A DNA stretch of 64,000 bases from Peptoniphilus sp. KCTC 25270. Lineage in GTDB: Bacteria; Bacillota; Clostridia; Tissierellales; Peptoniphilaceae. Of this stretch, positions 37,731 to 48,373 are shown piece by piece (position 1 is the first letter of the stretch; each line of letters opens with the position of its first letter). The DNA is taken from the NCBI RefSeq assembly GCF_021012875.1, contig NZ_JAJMZJ010000003.1:1-64000 (forward strand). The letters run 5' to 3'. The position numbers and the translations under genes are program-made. The notes under the pieces were generated by a model that saw only the letters and a list, made by a program, of their open reading frames with translations, was not told the origin of the DNA and ran no database searches.

Positions 37731-37802
37731 TCACCTCACTATTGTATTTTTTCTTTCTCTATTATATCATAAGCATTAGATCCTAGTGTAAAGGAGGGCA
37801 TT

Positions 37803-38885
37803 ATGAAAAAAGATAAACATGGAGTAAATTTATTTGAGCTCCAGAGAAAATATAATTTTGATGTAGATGAGGTTATGGATTTTTCTTCCAATGTAAATCC
37901 CATTGGCCCAAGCAAAAAAGCCTTGCAATATCTTCGAGAAAATTTAGATCAGGCCAGTGTTTACCCGGATCCAGAATACGTAGATTTGTTAAAGGAAATT
38001 TCAAACTATACCCACGCCAACCCAGAGCATATTTTGCTAGGAAGCGGAACCACCAATTTAATCAAAGATTTCATTCACTACGTAAATCCCAAACGAGCTT
38101 TGTTAAATAGCCCTTGTTATAGTGAATACGAAAATGAGTTGAATTTAATTGGTTCCGAGGTTTTCCACTACAATTTGGACTATCATCGCAATTTTACCGT
38201 TAGTGTGGATGAGGTGATTGAAATCATACAAAAAAATTCCATTGAATTGTATGTTATTACCAATCCAAACAATCCAACAGGTACCATCCTAAATCGTGTG
38301 GATATTGAGCGAATTGTAGAAGCCACAAATATTCCGATTTTAATCGACGAAACCTATATTGAGTTTACCGATCGGAGCGTCTATTCTTGTTCGGCCTTTG
38401 CAGCAACCAACCCAAATATTTTCGTGGTTCGAAGCACTTCTAAATTCTTCGCCACACCAGGAATTCGCTTAGGCTATGCCATTACTTCCAACCAAAAAGT
38501 CCTTGATTCCATGGGAAAAAATTTCTCTTTATGGGGAATCAATATTTTTGCTGAAATGATGGGAAAGGTTATGTTTTCTGATGAAACCTATAAAGCCGTT
38601 ACCTACAACCACATTCAAAGAGAAAAAGATAAGATGATTTCCGCTTTAGAAACCGTAGAGCAGTTAAAAGTCTTTCCCAGTTACGGAAATTTTGTCTTGG
38701 TAAAAATCAAGGATCGATCCGCTACGGCAAAGGAACTTCGAGAATTTCTATTGCCTAGAAAAATCGTCATTCGAGATTGCTCCAACTTCAAAAATTTAGA
38801 CGAAAGATTTTTCCGCTTCTGTATTCTATCCAAAGAAGCCAACGATTTGTTGATTCAAGGGGTTTATGAATTTTTCGGAAAATAA
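37803..38885 (+). CDS. CobD/HisC-type class I aminotransferase-fold decarboxylase, 360 aa
   Basis: PLP enzyme with DFSSNVNPIGPS, ITNPNNPTG, ILIDETYIEF and the PLP-lysine motif STSKFFATPGIRLGY. The N-terminus and the NPIGPS motif fit threonine-phosphate decarboxylase (CobD), which makes the aminopropanol arm of cobalamin, better than histidinol-phosphate aminotransferase. The B12-dependent lysine aminomutase in this window gives cobalamin a use, but no other cob gene is here, so the assignment is tentative. Confidence 0.75.
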   Translation: MKKDKHGVNLFELQRKYNFDVDEVMDFSSNVNPIGPSKKALQYLRENLDQASVYPDPEYVDLLKEISNYTHANPEHILLGSGTTNLIKDFIHYVNPKRALLNSPCYSEYENELNLIGSEVFHYNLDYHRNFTVSVDEVIEIIQKNSIELYVITNPNNPTGTILNRVDIERIVEATNIPILIDETYIEFTDRSVYSCSAFAATNPNIFVVRSTSKFFATPGIRLGYAITSNQKVLDSMGKNFSLWGINIFAEMMGKVMFSDETYKAVTYNHIQREKDKMISALETVEQLKVFPSYGNFVLVKIKDRSATAKELREFLLPRKIVIRDCSNFKNLDERFFRFCILSKEANDLLIQGVYEFFGK

Positions 38886-38888
38886 AAA

Positions 38889-38911
38889 ATGAGGCCTTTA
38901 GGCCTCTTTTT
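38889..38911 (+). terminator. terminator after the CobD-like gene
   Basis: Stem GAGGCC-TTTA-GGCCTC followed by six T. The interval from here to 39121 is very AT-rich and holds only the promoter region of the next operon. Confidence 0.9.
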
Positions 38912-39121
38912 TATCCCCCTTTTTTTCACAGATTTCAATCCATGTTTCTGCCATTGTACTTCTGTATTCCCAAAAAGATCATTCTATATTTCACTTTATA
39001 TTATAAATTGAACTTAGATTATACTAATATTTTTTATTTTATCTTTTTATTTTTTAAATTCTATGTTAAAATTTATTTGTAAATAAAACTTATTTTTATT
39101 TTTGTCCAGGGGGATGATTTT

Positions 39122-39793
39122 ATGAAAAAATATCTCTGTCTATTTTTATCTTTACTTCTATTGTTTGTCTCATCAACAGAACTCTATGCTACATCGGAAA
39201 ATTCATTTTCTATTATTCAAAACAATAAAAATGAATTTACTGTTGTAGATAAACAGGAAGGTCTATCTTTTGTAGATTTTAATTATGATATAAATGGAAA
39301 TCTCTATAGCCAAGTTATGGATTCAAATCACCGCTTACAACAAATTATTTCCAAGGATGAAGCTGGAAATATAAGCATAAAAGATCCTAAAGGAAATTTA
39401 ATACATTATATAAATGCATCTGAAATTGAAACGGAAAAAGAAAGCTCCATAGTTCCTTACGCAACTCAATTTTGCTCTGTCGTTGGACAAAAGGGAGGAA
39501 ATATTTCTAAAAACATTTCATTCCAAAGTATGATAACCACTGCCGGTACTTTTATTGGAATTGCTAGTTTGATTGGTGTAGTTGGAACTGCTGTAGGCAC
39601 GATAGTAACTTTCTCTGCAAAAGTACGTTCTGGAGTTAATGCCATCGTATCCATTGCCCTTAACGAAGGAGGAAGACATGCAAAAGGAGGGATTCGCTTT
39701 TCAGGGCCAAAAGTTTGTCTCCAACGAAGAGGAGGATCCAATGCATATAAAACCTATGTTTTCGAGCCAAATTCGGCTGTGAGGTATCGCTAA
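39122..39793 (+). CDS. secreted protein with glycine-rich hydrophobic core, bacteriocin-like, 223 aa
   Basis: I do not recognise the family. A clear signal peptide (MKKYLCLFLSLLLLFVSS, cleavage near LYA) is followed by a polar region (25-110) and a hydrophobic, glycine-spaced stretch (about 135-165: TTAGTFIGIASLIGVVGTAVGTIV) able to insert in membranes. A basic tail follows (GGRHAKGGIRFSGPKVCLQRRGG). The mature protein has exactly two Cys, C118 and C199, one on each side of the hydrophobic segment. The next gene encodes a membrane thioredoxin that could oxidise this pair. GGGGGAT precedes the ATG. A class II-like bacteriocin or membrane-active toxin is an inference only. Confidence 0.6.
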   Translation: MKKYLCLFLSLLLLFVSSTELYATSENSFSIIQNNKNEFTVVDKQEGLSFVDFNYDINGNLYSQVMDSNHRLQQIISKDEAGNISIKDPKGNLIHYINASEIETEKESSIVPYATQFCSVVGQKGGNISKNISFQSMITTAGTFIGIASLIGVVGTAVGTIVTFSAKVRSGVNAIVSIALNEGGRHAKGGIRFSGPKVCLQRRGGSNAYKTYVFEPNSAVRYR

Positions 39794-40191
39794 TGAATAC
39801 AAAAAAAACAATTCCTTTCTTTTTATCCATTGCCATCTTGATTCTTTCTATAATAAATTTTAAGGAATCAAATGAAGGACGATATCAAAAAATAACACAA
39901 AGAATGACTCCAATTCAAGTTCGTGACTTGTCCCAAAAAGAAAAAGAAAGCAAAACAATTTATATTGGAAGCCCCCATTGTGAAGATTGCCTTTCCAATA
40001 TAAATCAAATCATTCTTACTGCAAAAAAACTACCTGGCAAAGTCTACTATTTGAACGTCGAAAATATGAAAGAAGAAGACCGTTCCTATTTTATAGAAGA
40101 ATTCGGCATTTCCCACATTCCCAGTATTCTTTTGCTTTCTAAAGAAGAATCAAAAGTCATTGCCCCGGAAGAATGGGAGGCGAAAAAATGA
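39793..40191 (+). CDS. membrane-anchored thioredoxin-like protein, 132 aa
   Basis: One N-terminal membrane anchor (residues 7-22) followed by a thioredoxin fold outside the membrane. The active site is C63-E-D-C66 and the cis-proline loop is SHIPSILLL (P110). The size and layout resemble the bacteriocin accessory proteins (PedC type) that make disulfides in pediocin-like peptides. It starts on the stop codon of the secreted protein gene (TAATG), so the two are coupled. Role as disulfide catalyst for that protein is inferred. Confidence 0.75.
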   Translation: MNTKKTIPFFLSIAILILSIINFKESNEGRYQKITQRMTPIQVRDLSQKEKESKTIYIGSPHCEDCLSNINQIILTAKKLPGKVYYLNVENMKEEDRSYFIEEFGISHIPSILLLSKEESKVIAPEEWEAKK

Positions 40192-40451
40192 ATAAAAAAC
40201 TAAAAATGCAACTTTGGGATTATTGTTTCCCCGCCACGACCGTTTATTTTATCTGTCTGAAATTTCCAAGAGTTCCCATTACTTCTCTAGAAAAGTCCAT
40301 CTTTGTGGTTACAGCTTTATTGTTTCTTTTTTCTCTCTATTATGGAGTAAAGAGTTGGAAAGAAATCCTAGGAAGAGAAAAAATTTTGTTCGTTCTTCAA
40401 ATGCTTGGTTCTTCGTGTTTGCTTCTTCTTACTATACTGCCTCTTCTATAA
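40188..40451 (+). CDS. small membrane protein, possible immunity protein, 87 aa
   Basis: I do not recognise this protein. It has two or three membrane helices (about 13-22, 33-50 and 66-84) and is basic. It overlaps the thioredoxin gene by four bases (ATGA). Position as last gene of a secreted-toxin-like operon and its size suggest an immunity protein, but nothing in the sequence proves this. Confidence 0.6.
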   Translation: MNKKLKMQLWDYCFPATTVYFICLKFPRVPITSLEKSIFVVTALLFLFSLYYGVKSWKEILGREKILFVLQMLGSSCLLLLTILPLL

Positions 40452-40497
40452 ACAAGGGGGACCGAGTGTAAACCGTTTTTTAAAAGCTATACAAATA

Positions 40498-40543
40498 CAA
40501 AAAGAGAAATAACTACAGATTTCGTCGTTATTTCTCTTTTTCT
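40498..40543. terminator. bidirectional terminator between convergent operons
   Basis: Perfect 13-bp stem AAAGAGAAATAAC/GTTATTTCTCTTT with A-run and T-run on both sides. It overlaps the last codons of rae1. Confidence 0.85.
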
Positions 40544-41100
40544 TTTAGTTGATTTTTTATTTTTCTTAAATCTTCGAGAACTTCTTCCCCCAAGCCGTTT
40601 CTTAATCGCTGTACTTTTTTGATTCGTTTTGCTTCCAAACGAATGTGATTTTCTATGTTTTCTACCTCAATTTCCAGCTCTCTCGCTGAAATTCTTCGTC
40701 CTCCGCGAGCCAAAATCAACTGTTGTTCAATATGATCCGAGGTGGCCACGGCTACATCTTTTACTCGCCCAATATGGGTGAGTTCTTTTTCGATATAATG
40801 ATCCGCGGTTTCCAATTCTTTTGTATAGACAATTTCAATTCCATTCTTTTTCTCAATGCTGCCTTCGCTTCCTTTGACCTTATAGGCATCAAAAACCAGA
40901 ATAATAGACCACCCGGTAATGTGGGCGTATTCTATTAATTTTTCCATTAGTTTTTCCCTGGCTTGTTCTAAGTCTTCTTCCATAAGTTGGGAGAGGCCGG
41001 CCCATTGATTGAGAATGTTATAACCGTCTACAAAGAGGTAGCGCCCTTCTCGATTATAGCGTCTTCTTTTTCTTGCCATGATTTTGGCGACTGATTTCAT
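40528..41100 (-). CDS. rae1: NYN/PIN-domain ribonuclease Rae1 (YacP), 190 aa
   Basis: Endonuclease that in Bacillus cuts mRNA inside the ribosome A site. The PIN-like core is visible: YLFVDGYNILNQW, IILVFDAYKVKG and ADHYIEKELTHIGRVKDVAVATSDH with its acidic residues. A basic coiled tail follows. The start is uncertain: ATG 41100 or ATG 41079 (MARKRRRYN); neither has a strong ribosome site and both overlap rlmB. The neighbourhood cysS-mrnC-thyX-rlmB-rae1 is typical of Firmicutes. Confidence 0.9.
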   Translation of the reverse strand: MKSVAKIMARKRRRYNREGRYLFVDGYNILNQWAGLSQLMEEDLEQAREKLMEKLIEYAHITGWSIILVFDAYKVKGSEGSIEKKNGIEIVYTKELETADHYIEKELTHIGRVKDVAVATSDHIEQQLILARGGRRISARELEIEVENIENHIRLEAKRIKKVQRLRNGLGEEVLEDLRKIKNQLKEKEK

Positions 41101-41800
41101 AGAGTACCACTGAAGCGGCTACAGAGGCATTTAGGGAATCAAATTCCCTCTCCATAGGAATGGTAATTTTTATATCAACTTTTTCGCCGATTTTTTTGCT
41201 CAGTCCTTTTCCTTCTGCCCCAATCACAATGGCTACAGGCCCTGTTAAATTGGTGTCGTATAAGGTTTCTCCTCCTAGATCGCAACCGTAGGTCCAAATT
41301 CCTTTTTCTTTTAATTCCTCTACGGCACGACCTAAGTTGGTAACTTTTGCCACTTTCATATGATCAACGGCTCCAGCAGAAGTTTTGAAAACCGTTCCGT
41401 TTACAGAAGCGGATCGATTTTTGGGAATAACAACTCCATGGGCGCCTAGGGCCAAGGAAGAACGGATAATCGCTCCTAAATTGTGAGGATCCGTAATTCC
41501 ATCTAATAAAACGATCAAAGGATCTTCGCCCTTTTCTTTGGCTTCTGCTAGCATATCGTCTATGGTTGAATAGACAAAATCTGTAACATAGGCCACAAAA
41601 CCTTGGTGGTTTTGGTAGTCGCACATTTCGTCCAAGCGAGATTTGTCTCGTTCAATCACTTCAACCCCTAAATCTTTGGCACGGCCACGAATTTTTTTTG
41701 CCGTCCCTTCTTTTAGTCCCCTTTGAACGTAAATGCGATCCATATTTTCCCCAAGGGCTTCTAGTACGGGATTTCTCCCAAATATCATTTGTGATTTCAT
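41054..41800 (-). CDS. rlmB: 23S rRNA (guanosine2251-2'-O)-methyltransferase RlmB, 248 aa
   Basis: SpoU/TrmH-family knotted methyltransferase that modifies G2251 of 23S rRNA. An N-terminal L30e-like substrate domain (FGRNPVLEAL) is followed by the SPOUT motifs LDGITDPHNLGAIIRS, IVIGAEGKGLS and LNASVAASVVLYEISRQ. It starts one base after thyX ends and overlaps rae1. Confidence 0.95.
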   Translation of the reverse strand: MKSQMIFGRNPVLEALGENMDRIYVQRGLKEGTAKKIRGRAKDLGVEVIERDKSRLDEMCDYQNHQGFVAYVTDFVYSTIDDMLAEAKEKGEDPLIVLLDGITDPHNLGAIIRSSLALGAHGVVIPKNRSASVNGTVFKTSAGAVDHMKVAKVTNLGRAVEELKEKGIWTYGCDLGGETLYDTNLTGPVAIVIGAEGKGLSKKIGEKVDIKITIPMEREFDSLNASVAASVVLYEISRQNHGKKKKTL

Positions 41801-41801
41801 T

Positions 41802-42563
41802 TTATAATTCCTCCAGGAAAAATTTTCTCATTTCTTCGGCTCGTCCACAGGACATTTTTCCTTCTGGGCAAGCTCCTCTTACACAACTGGGTCCCGATTT
41901 TGCAAACAAAGTCGGATAGGTTTCTTTGGCGATTCGCAACATTTCTGTGGCCATTTCACGAATTTCCCATTGAGCTCTTTGACAAGTGCGAATGGAAAAA
42001 AAGTGAAGAAGCGTTCGAATGTTCATGGTTACCACAATTTTTGTTTCGCAAGCATTAGGGAATACGTAGCGGGCATCTTCAATGCTCATTTTTTGTGCTT
42101 TTTTCTCCGCTTCTTCCTTAGAAAGTCCTCTCTCGATCCCCTCTTTCACATGGCCTTCCATTAAAGCATCTACCAAAGCGATATAAGCTTGTCGATCCGC
42201 TTCCATGGTTTTTTCATAGAGAGCTTTCGCTTCTGGAATGGCTTCAATAGAAGGAGGAATTATGTATTGAAAATCGTCCAATGGAACGTATCTTTGCGAT
42301 TGTTGAGAATAACTGGCCAAACGATGTCGCACCAATTGATGGGTCAAAACACGGCTTACTCCTTCAACGGCAAAGGTCATACTTACGTGTTCCATGGGAG
42401 AGGCGTGGGAAATGGAAGTTAACATGGTCAAAAAAGATTCTACGGAATCTTCGGTTAGTTTTTCTTCAATTTCTTCTACTCCTACAGCGGAATAGCAAAG
42501 TTTTGCTGATTTTGCAATGAGTTCTTCTCCATTGGGCGTACTACTTAGTAATTTTACTTTCAT
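41802..42563 (-). CDS. thyX: flavin-dependent thymidylate synthase ThyX, 253 aa
   Basis: FAD- and NADPH-dependent enzyme that makes dTMP from dUMP without dihydrofolate release. The ThyX signature is R79[13 protein letters not shown]. Substrate-binding segments [14 protein letters not shown] and [17 protein letters not shown] are present. The start overlaps mrnC by 23 bases. Confidence 0.96.
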   Translation of the reverse strand: MKVKLLSSTPNGEELIAKSAKLCYSAVGVEEIEEKLTEDSVESFLTMLTSISHASPMEHVSMTFAVEGVSRVLTHQLVRHRLASYSQQSQRYVPLDDFQYIIPPSIEAIPEAKALYEKTMEADRQAYIALVDALMEGHVKEGIERGLSKEEAEKKAQKMSIEDARYVFPNACETKIVVTMNIRTLLHFFSIRTCQRAQWEIREMATEMLRIAKETYPTLFAKSGPSCVRGACPEGKMSCGRAEEMRKFFLEEL

Positions 42564-42981
42564 CGTCCAATATCCTTTCTATTTCTTGAAAATACCAGGC
42601 CAAACGTTCTTTTTGATTGCTAATATACAAATATCCCATTAAAGCTTCAAACCCTGTGGCGTTACGATAATCATGGACTGTGGCATTTTTTGCCATGGTT
42701 TTTTGATTGGTATTTCTCCCTCTTCGAAAAACCCCTTCTTCTTCCTTGGTAAAATAAGGAGATAGAGCCACCGCTAAGTCCGATTGCCCTTTGGCGCATA
42801 CAATTTTTGCTGCCATACGATGCATTTGATTTACCTTTTGCGGTTGAGCCATGAGTTTTGTTCTTACAAACAATTCAAAGACCCCATCGCCTAGGAATGC
42901 TAGGACGAGGGGGTTTTGTTGTTGCGCCTCTTGAGGCGTCATTTTTTCTCTAAGAAAGATTTCCATTAGGCTCTCTTCCAT
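42541..42981 (-). CDS. mrnC: Mini-ribonuclease III, 146 aa
   Basis: RNase III catalytic domain without a double-stranded-RNA-binding domain; it matures 23S rRNA. The motifs [14 protein letters not shown] and [14 protein letters not shown] carry the acidic active-site residues. Two starts are possible: ATG 42981, or ATG 42966, which overlaps the cysS stop codon (TAATG) and has GGAAGAGA upstream. Confidence 0.95.
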   Translation of the reverse strand: MEESLMEIFLREKMTPQEAQQQNPLVLAFLGDGVFELFVRTKLMAQPQKVNQMHRMAAKIVCAKGQSDLAVALSPYFTKEEEGVFRRGRNTNQKTMAKNATVHDYRNATGFEALMGYLYISNQKERLAWYFQEIERILDDESKITK

Positions 42982-44357
42982 GTGGTTCCTTCTCTTGTGT
43001 CTTCAATTAAAATGTTCATAGACAATAATTGTTCACGAATTTCGTCAGCTCGTTTGAAATCTTTGTTTTTCCGTGCTTCTTGGCGTTCTTGGATCAACGC
43101 TTCCACTTCTTCGTCGGCGCCATCTTCTGCTTCTCGGTCCAAAATGCCCAATACACGAGAAAGCTCTAAGAAAATTTCTTCTACGCGAGTTAATGTTTCT
43201 TTGGTTGCCTCCCCAGAAAGGTATACGTTAATATCTTTTCCCATAGAGAATAAGAATCCGACAGCGGCGGCTGTATTTAAGTCATCTTCCATTACAGAAA
43301 TAAACTCTTTTTTGTATTCTTCCATTTTTTCAATGAAGGCTTCATCTCTTGGACCACTTTCGCTATTTTCCACTCCACGGCGCAAATGATCTCGTACATT
43401 ATACAAACGATCCAACCCGGCTTTGGTTTGGGCCATGGCATCATAGGAATAGTTAATTGGGCTACGATAATGAGCCCCTAATAAGAAGAAACGCAATACT
43501 TCTAAATCAAAGACTTCCGAAACTTCACGAACGGTAAAGAAATTTCCTAAGGATTTACTCATCTTTGTGCCGTCTACTGTAATCATTCCGTTGTGCAACC
43601 AGTAGTTGGCGAATGTTTTTCCTGTTAACGTTTCAGATTGAGCGATTTCGTTTTCGTGGTGAGGGAATTGCAAATCTTCTCCTCCAGAATGAATGTCAAT
43701 GGTATCTCCCAATAGAGATTTTGCCATTACAGAGCACTCAATATGCCATCCTGGACGACCTTCTCCCCATGGACTGTCCCAAGCAGGTTCCCCTTCTTTT
43801 TTTCCTTTCCAAAGAACGAAGTCCCCGGGATTTTTCTTGCCACTATTTACGGCAATGCGAGCCCCACTCATTAAATCTTCAATTTTCTTCCCAGATAATT
43901 TTCCGTAATCTTCTGCTTTTGTAATATCGAAATACACATCTCCATCCATTGGATAGGCTACGTCTTTGTCCACCAATCCTTGAATGAATTCAATAATGGG
44001 TTCGATGTATTCTGTGGCTCTTGGATTGATGGTTTTGTAATCGTAAAGATTCAATCCATTGGCATCTTTTTTGAATTCTTCAATGTATTTGTCCGCAATG
44101 GCCAAAACCGTTGTGTTTTCCTCTTTGGCACGATTGATTAACTTATCGTCAATATCTGTAAAGTTTACGACAAATTTTACGTCCAATCCTCGATAAATAA
44201 AGAAGCGTCGCAAAGTATCGAACACCACCAAAGGTCTTGCGTTTCCAACGTGAATAAAGTTGTATACCGTTGGTCCACAATTGTACATGCGTACTTCCCC
44301 TTCATGAATGGGCTTGAATTCTTCTTTCTTTCTTGTGAGTGAATTATAAAGTTTCAT
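42966..44357 (-). CDS. cysS: cysteinyl-tRNA synthetase, 463 aa
   Basis: Charges tRNA-Cys. The class I motifs are HVGNARPLVVFD (HIGH type) and KMSKSLGNF. Zinc ligands are visible in MYNCGPTVYN, HIECSVMAK and HSGGEDLQFPHHENE. The level of its product, Cys-tRNA, is the signal that the leader peptide at 35964-36095 would read. It overlaps the upstream amidotransferase gene by 14 bases. Confidence 0.98.
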   Translation of the reverse strand: MKLYNSLTRKKEEFKPIHEGEVRMYNCGPTVYNFIHVGNARPLVVFDTLRRFFIYRGLDVKFVVNFTDIDDKLINRAKEENTTVLAIADKYIEEFKKDANGLNLYDYKTINPRATEYIEPIIEFIQGLVDKDVAYPMDGDVYFDITKAEDYGKLSGKKIEDLMSGARIAVNSGKKNPGDFVLWKGKKEGEPAWDSPWGEGRPGWHIECSVMAKSLLGDTIDIHSGGEDLQFPHHENEIAQSETLTGKTFANYWLHNGMITVDGTKMSKSLGNFFTVREVSEVFDLEVLRFFLLGAHYRSPINYSYDAMAQTKAGLDRLYNVRDHLRRGVENSESGPRDEAFIEKMEEYKKEFISVMEDDLNTAAAVGFLFSMGKDINVYLSGEATKETLTRVEEIFLELSRVLGILDREAEDGADEEVEALIQERQEARKNKDFKRADEIREQLLSMNILIEDTREGTTWKRA

Positions 44358-45096
44358 TCTTTTCTCCTTTAATTTCTTCTCGATACTCCTGGGCTGCTTT
44401 CACAAAGGAGCGGAATAAATGTCCATTGGCTTCGTCTTGATTGTATAAATATTCAGGGTGCCATTGCACTCCTACCAAATAACGATATTCGGGTCCATAT
44501 AGGGCTTCAATAAATCCATCCTCAGACCAAAGCAAATCTACAAGTCCCTCTCCCATTTCTTTTACGGCTTGATGATGAAGAGAATTTACCTCTAAATCAT
44601 TGCAACCGAAAAAGTCTGTTTTCAAATCTTTATTTTTTACACTTACTTTATGAACACATTGATAATAAGGAGTATCTCTCACCTCGTGAGAAATGCAAGC
44701 ACCACAATCTGGCGTTAAATCCTGATGTAGACTTCCTCCTTTGACTACATTGATCAATTGCATTCCCCGGCAAATTCCAAGGACGGGAATATCCCGCTCC
44801 AAAATATGAGGCAAAAGACCAAATTCCAAAATATCTCTAGGAGGAGCAAAGGGACCGATTTTGTCTCCGTTTTCTTCTCCATAATGTTCTGCTGGAAAAT
44901 CGTGACCGCCTGTAAATAAAAAGCCATCACATCGTTCCAAAATACTTTCAAAGTCTTCTATCTTAAATTCTTCAACAAATGGCAATAACATAGGAATTCC
45001 CCCGGCAAAAACCACCGCGTCCAATACTTCTCTTGAGATATACAATTTGTTGTTCTTTTCACTATAGTACGGCGCTACGCCAATTAAAGGTTTCAT
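44344..45096 (-). CDS. gamma-glutamyl-GABA hydrolase-like class I amidotransferase, 250 aa
   Basis: PuuD-type peptidase C26 with the nucleophile in GICRGMQL and the catalytic His-Glu in VQWHPEYLYNQDE. It would cleave gamma-glutamyl bonds; the true substrate is unknown. It precedes cysS with a 14-base overlap, an unusual but seen pairing. Confidence 0.88.
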   Translation of the reverse strand: MKPLIGVAPYYSEKNNKLYISREVLDAVVFAGGIPMLLPFVEEFKIEDFESILERCDGFLFTGGHDFPAEHYGEENGDKIGPFAPPRDILEFGLLPHILERDIPVLGICRGMQLINVVKGGSLHQDLTPDCGACISHEVRDTPYYQCVHKVSVKNKDLKTDFFGCNDLEVNSLHHQAVKEMGEGLVDLLWSEDGFIEALYGPEYRYLVGVQWHPEYLYNQDEANGHLFRSFVKAAQEYREEIKGEKNETL

Positions 45097-45143
45097 AAGT
45101 TACAGTCCTCCTATAGTAATTATAACGATTTTCCCCCATAAAG

Positions 45144-45175
45144 AAAAGCTATAGACCGTATCACCTATAGCTTTT
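45144..45175 (-). terminator. terminator after the 343-aa hypothetical gene
   Basis: Perfect 11-bp stem AAAAGCTATAG/CTATAGCTTTT with a 10-base loop, just after the stop codon at 45188. Confidence 0.75.
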
Positions 45176-45187
45176 TCCTTTTCTTTT

Positions 45188-46219
45188 CTAACTTAACCAC
45201 TCATATTCCCTAAGTTGCAATTCTTCACTAAGCCAATGCATAAGAGATGTTGTGTCCATTTCCTTTGCAAAGAGAATGGGGAAATTGTACTGGTTTTTTC
45301 GATTGAGAAGCTCTTGGTATTCTTGCGGACGGATGGAATCTACAAATAAAACGTAAATGGTTGAATCGGAATGATCCTCCTCCATAGCTTCTGCTAAATC
45401 TTCAAAATTATACCAAGACACCAGACCGCCTTGTTCTTCCAATTCTCGGGTATACTCTCCCTTTTTATGAGGTTCTCCCAACATTCGAATTTCTACGCCT
45501 TCTAAAAATCGATCTTCTAAATCGAAACTAGGAAGGCCTTCCTCCCGGCGGGAACAGGCAATGTTTTCTTCTATTTTATGTTTCCAAGTCACTCGTCCAT
45601 TTAGAATATCTTCTACCCAATAAGCGTAGTCAATGAAATCTCCTTCTTCAATGGACAAATTCCCTAGTTTTGCTTCGTTCAAAATAATTTTAATTGGCGT
45701 ATTTTCTGCCTCTGAAGATAAAATATAGTAATCTGAAAGTCCCAAATCGTATCGCACTTGGGCAAAACGAATGTCTCGGCGTAGAGATTCGCTATCTCCA
45801 AAAGATTTTTCTAGAATCTCGAAATCATATAGCAATTTTCGATTTCCATTGATTACGCGGGTTTCCGCTGCTTTTGCTCGAACCCAATCCCCTTCTTCTA
45901 CATTCAATCGACGGACAATTTTTTCCGGAATGAAAATTCGGGTATCCCCTAAATCAGCTCCACCTAATTTTAATCGTACTTTTCCTTCGCTAATTCCTTC
46001 TCGTTCCTTATGGTATTCCACATGGGGAATTTCTTCTGGCTCTTCTACTTGTTTTGCTATTTCTTTATTTTCTACATCTGGCAATTTAGGAATCATCTTT
46101 AACAATTCAAAATATCGTTCCAATTTTTCTGTACTTGCTTCTATGGTTTGCCAATCCATATCATTTATTAGGGCAATCATATCCAACTTGAGTTCCAAAA
46201 GCAATTTTTCTTTATTCAT
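45188..46219 (-). CDS. hypothetical protein with DUF2325-like C-terminus, 343 aa
   Basis: No known name. An N-terminal helical region (1-60), an acidic linker, a beta-rich middle (about 80-140: VRLKLGGADLGDTRIFIPEKIVRRLNVEEGDWVRAKA) that looks like a swapped-hairpin or small-barrel fold, and a C-terminal Rossmann-like segment (250-335: VEIRMLGEPHKKGEYTRELEEQGG, YVLFVDSIRPQEY) similar in layout to DUF2325. There are no membrane segments. It is transcribed alone upstream of the cysS cluster. Confidence 0.6.
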   Translation of the reverse strand: MNKEKLLLELKLDMIALINDMDWQTIEASTEKLERYFELLKMIPKLPDVENKEIAKQVEEPEEIPHVEYHKEREGISEGKVRLKLGGADLGDTRIFIPEKIVRRLNVEEGDWVRAKAAETRVINGNRKLLYDFEILEKSFGDSESLRRDIRFAQVRYDLGLSDYYILSSEAENTPIKIILNEAKLGNLSIEEGDFIDYAYWVEDILNGRVTWKHKIEENIACSRREEGLPSFDLEDRFLEGVEIRMLGEPHKKGEYTRELEEQGGLVSWYNFEDLAEAMEEDHSDSTIYVLFVDSIRPQEYQELLNRKNQYNFPILFAKEMDTTSLMHWLSEELQLREYEWLS

Positions 46220-46307
46220 AGCAAATCTCCTTTCTTTTCTCTTTTTTTATAAATTTATTTTATCATTATCTACCCTTTTTGTCCTAAAAAACCATCCATA
46301 TCAAAAA

Positions 46308-46332
46308 AAAGACCCCCAAATTGGGAGTCTTT
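46308..46332 (-). terminator. terminator of groESL
   Basis: Stem AAAGACxCCC/GGGxGTCTTT with a short loop, then eight T on the minus strand, just after the groEL stop codon. Confidence 0.85.
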
Positions 46333-46344
46333 ATTTGTGCGGAA

Positions 46345-47988
<1,644 letters not shown>

Positions 47989-47991
47989 CTA

Positions 47992-48273
47992 TTATCCAAT
48001 TACTGCCAATAGATCTTGGTATTTAATTACGATGACTTTTTCTCCATCCATTTCCACTTCACTACCAGCGTATTTACTATAAATTACTTTGTCTTTTACT
48101 TTCAAATCTACTTTTATTTCTTTATGATTTAATAATTCTTCGCTAATGGCAACGACTTCCGCCAAATTGCTTTCTTCCTTTGCTGTATCTGGCAAAACAA
48201 TTCCGCTAGCCGTTACGTTTTCTTTTTCTACTTTTTTTATTACAACACGTTCCCCTAAAGGTCTAATATTCAT
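47992..48273 (-). CDS. groES: co-chaperonin GroES, 93 aa
   Basis: Heptameric lid of GroEL. The N-terminus ([18 protein letters not shown]), mobile loop ([15 protein letters not shown]) and roof hairpin are typical. First gene of a CIRCE-controlled operon. Confidence 0.98.
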   Translation of the reverse strand: MNIRPLGERVVIKKVEKENVTASGIVLPDTAKEESNLAEVVAISEELLNHKEIKVDLKVKDKVIYSKYAGSEVEMDGEKVIVIKYQDLLAVIG

Positions 48274-48298
48274 TTTGTGTCCTCCTTTTACTTTTTTG

Positions 48299-48325
48299 TT
48301 AGCACTCTTTCTTATTGAGTGCTAA
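48299..48325. promoter_or_regulatory. CIRCE operator
   Basis: Perfect TTAGCACTC-9-GAGTGCTAA, the binding site of the heat-shock repressor HrcA, between promoter and groES. Confidence 0.98.
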
Positions 48326-48339
48326 TCCCTCTGTTCTTA

Positions 48340-48368
48340 ATAATACCCTTTTTTTGAAAAATTGTAAA
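48340..48368 (-). promoter_or_regulatory. groES promoter
   Basis: On the minus strand -35 TTTACA (48368-48363) and -10 TATTAT (48345-48340), 17 bases apart, just before the CIRCE element. Confidence 0.75.
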
Positions 48369-48373
48369 GCTTT

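Noticed and set aside
41054-41100. Frameshift or fusion between rlmB and rae1
   Set aside because: Both proteins are full length with family-typical ends; the overlap is a normal operon overlap.
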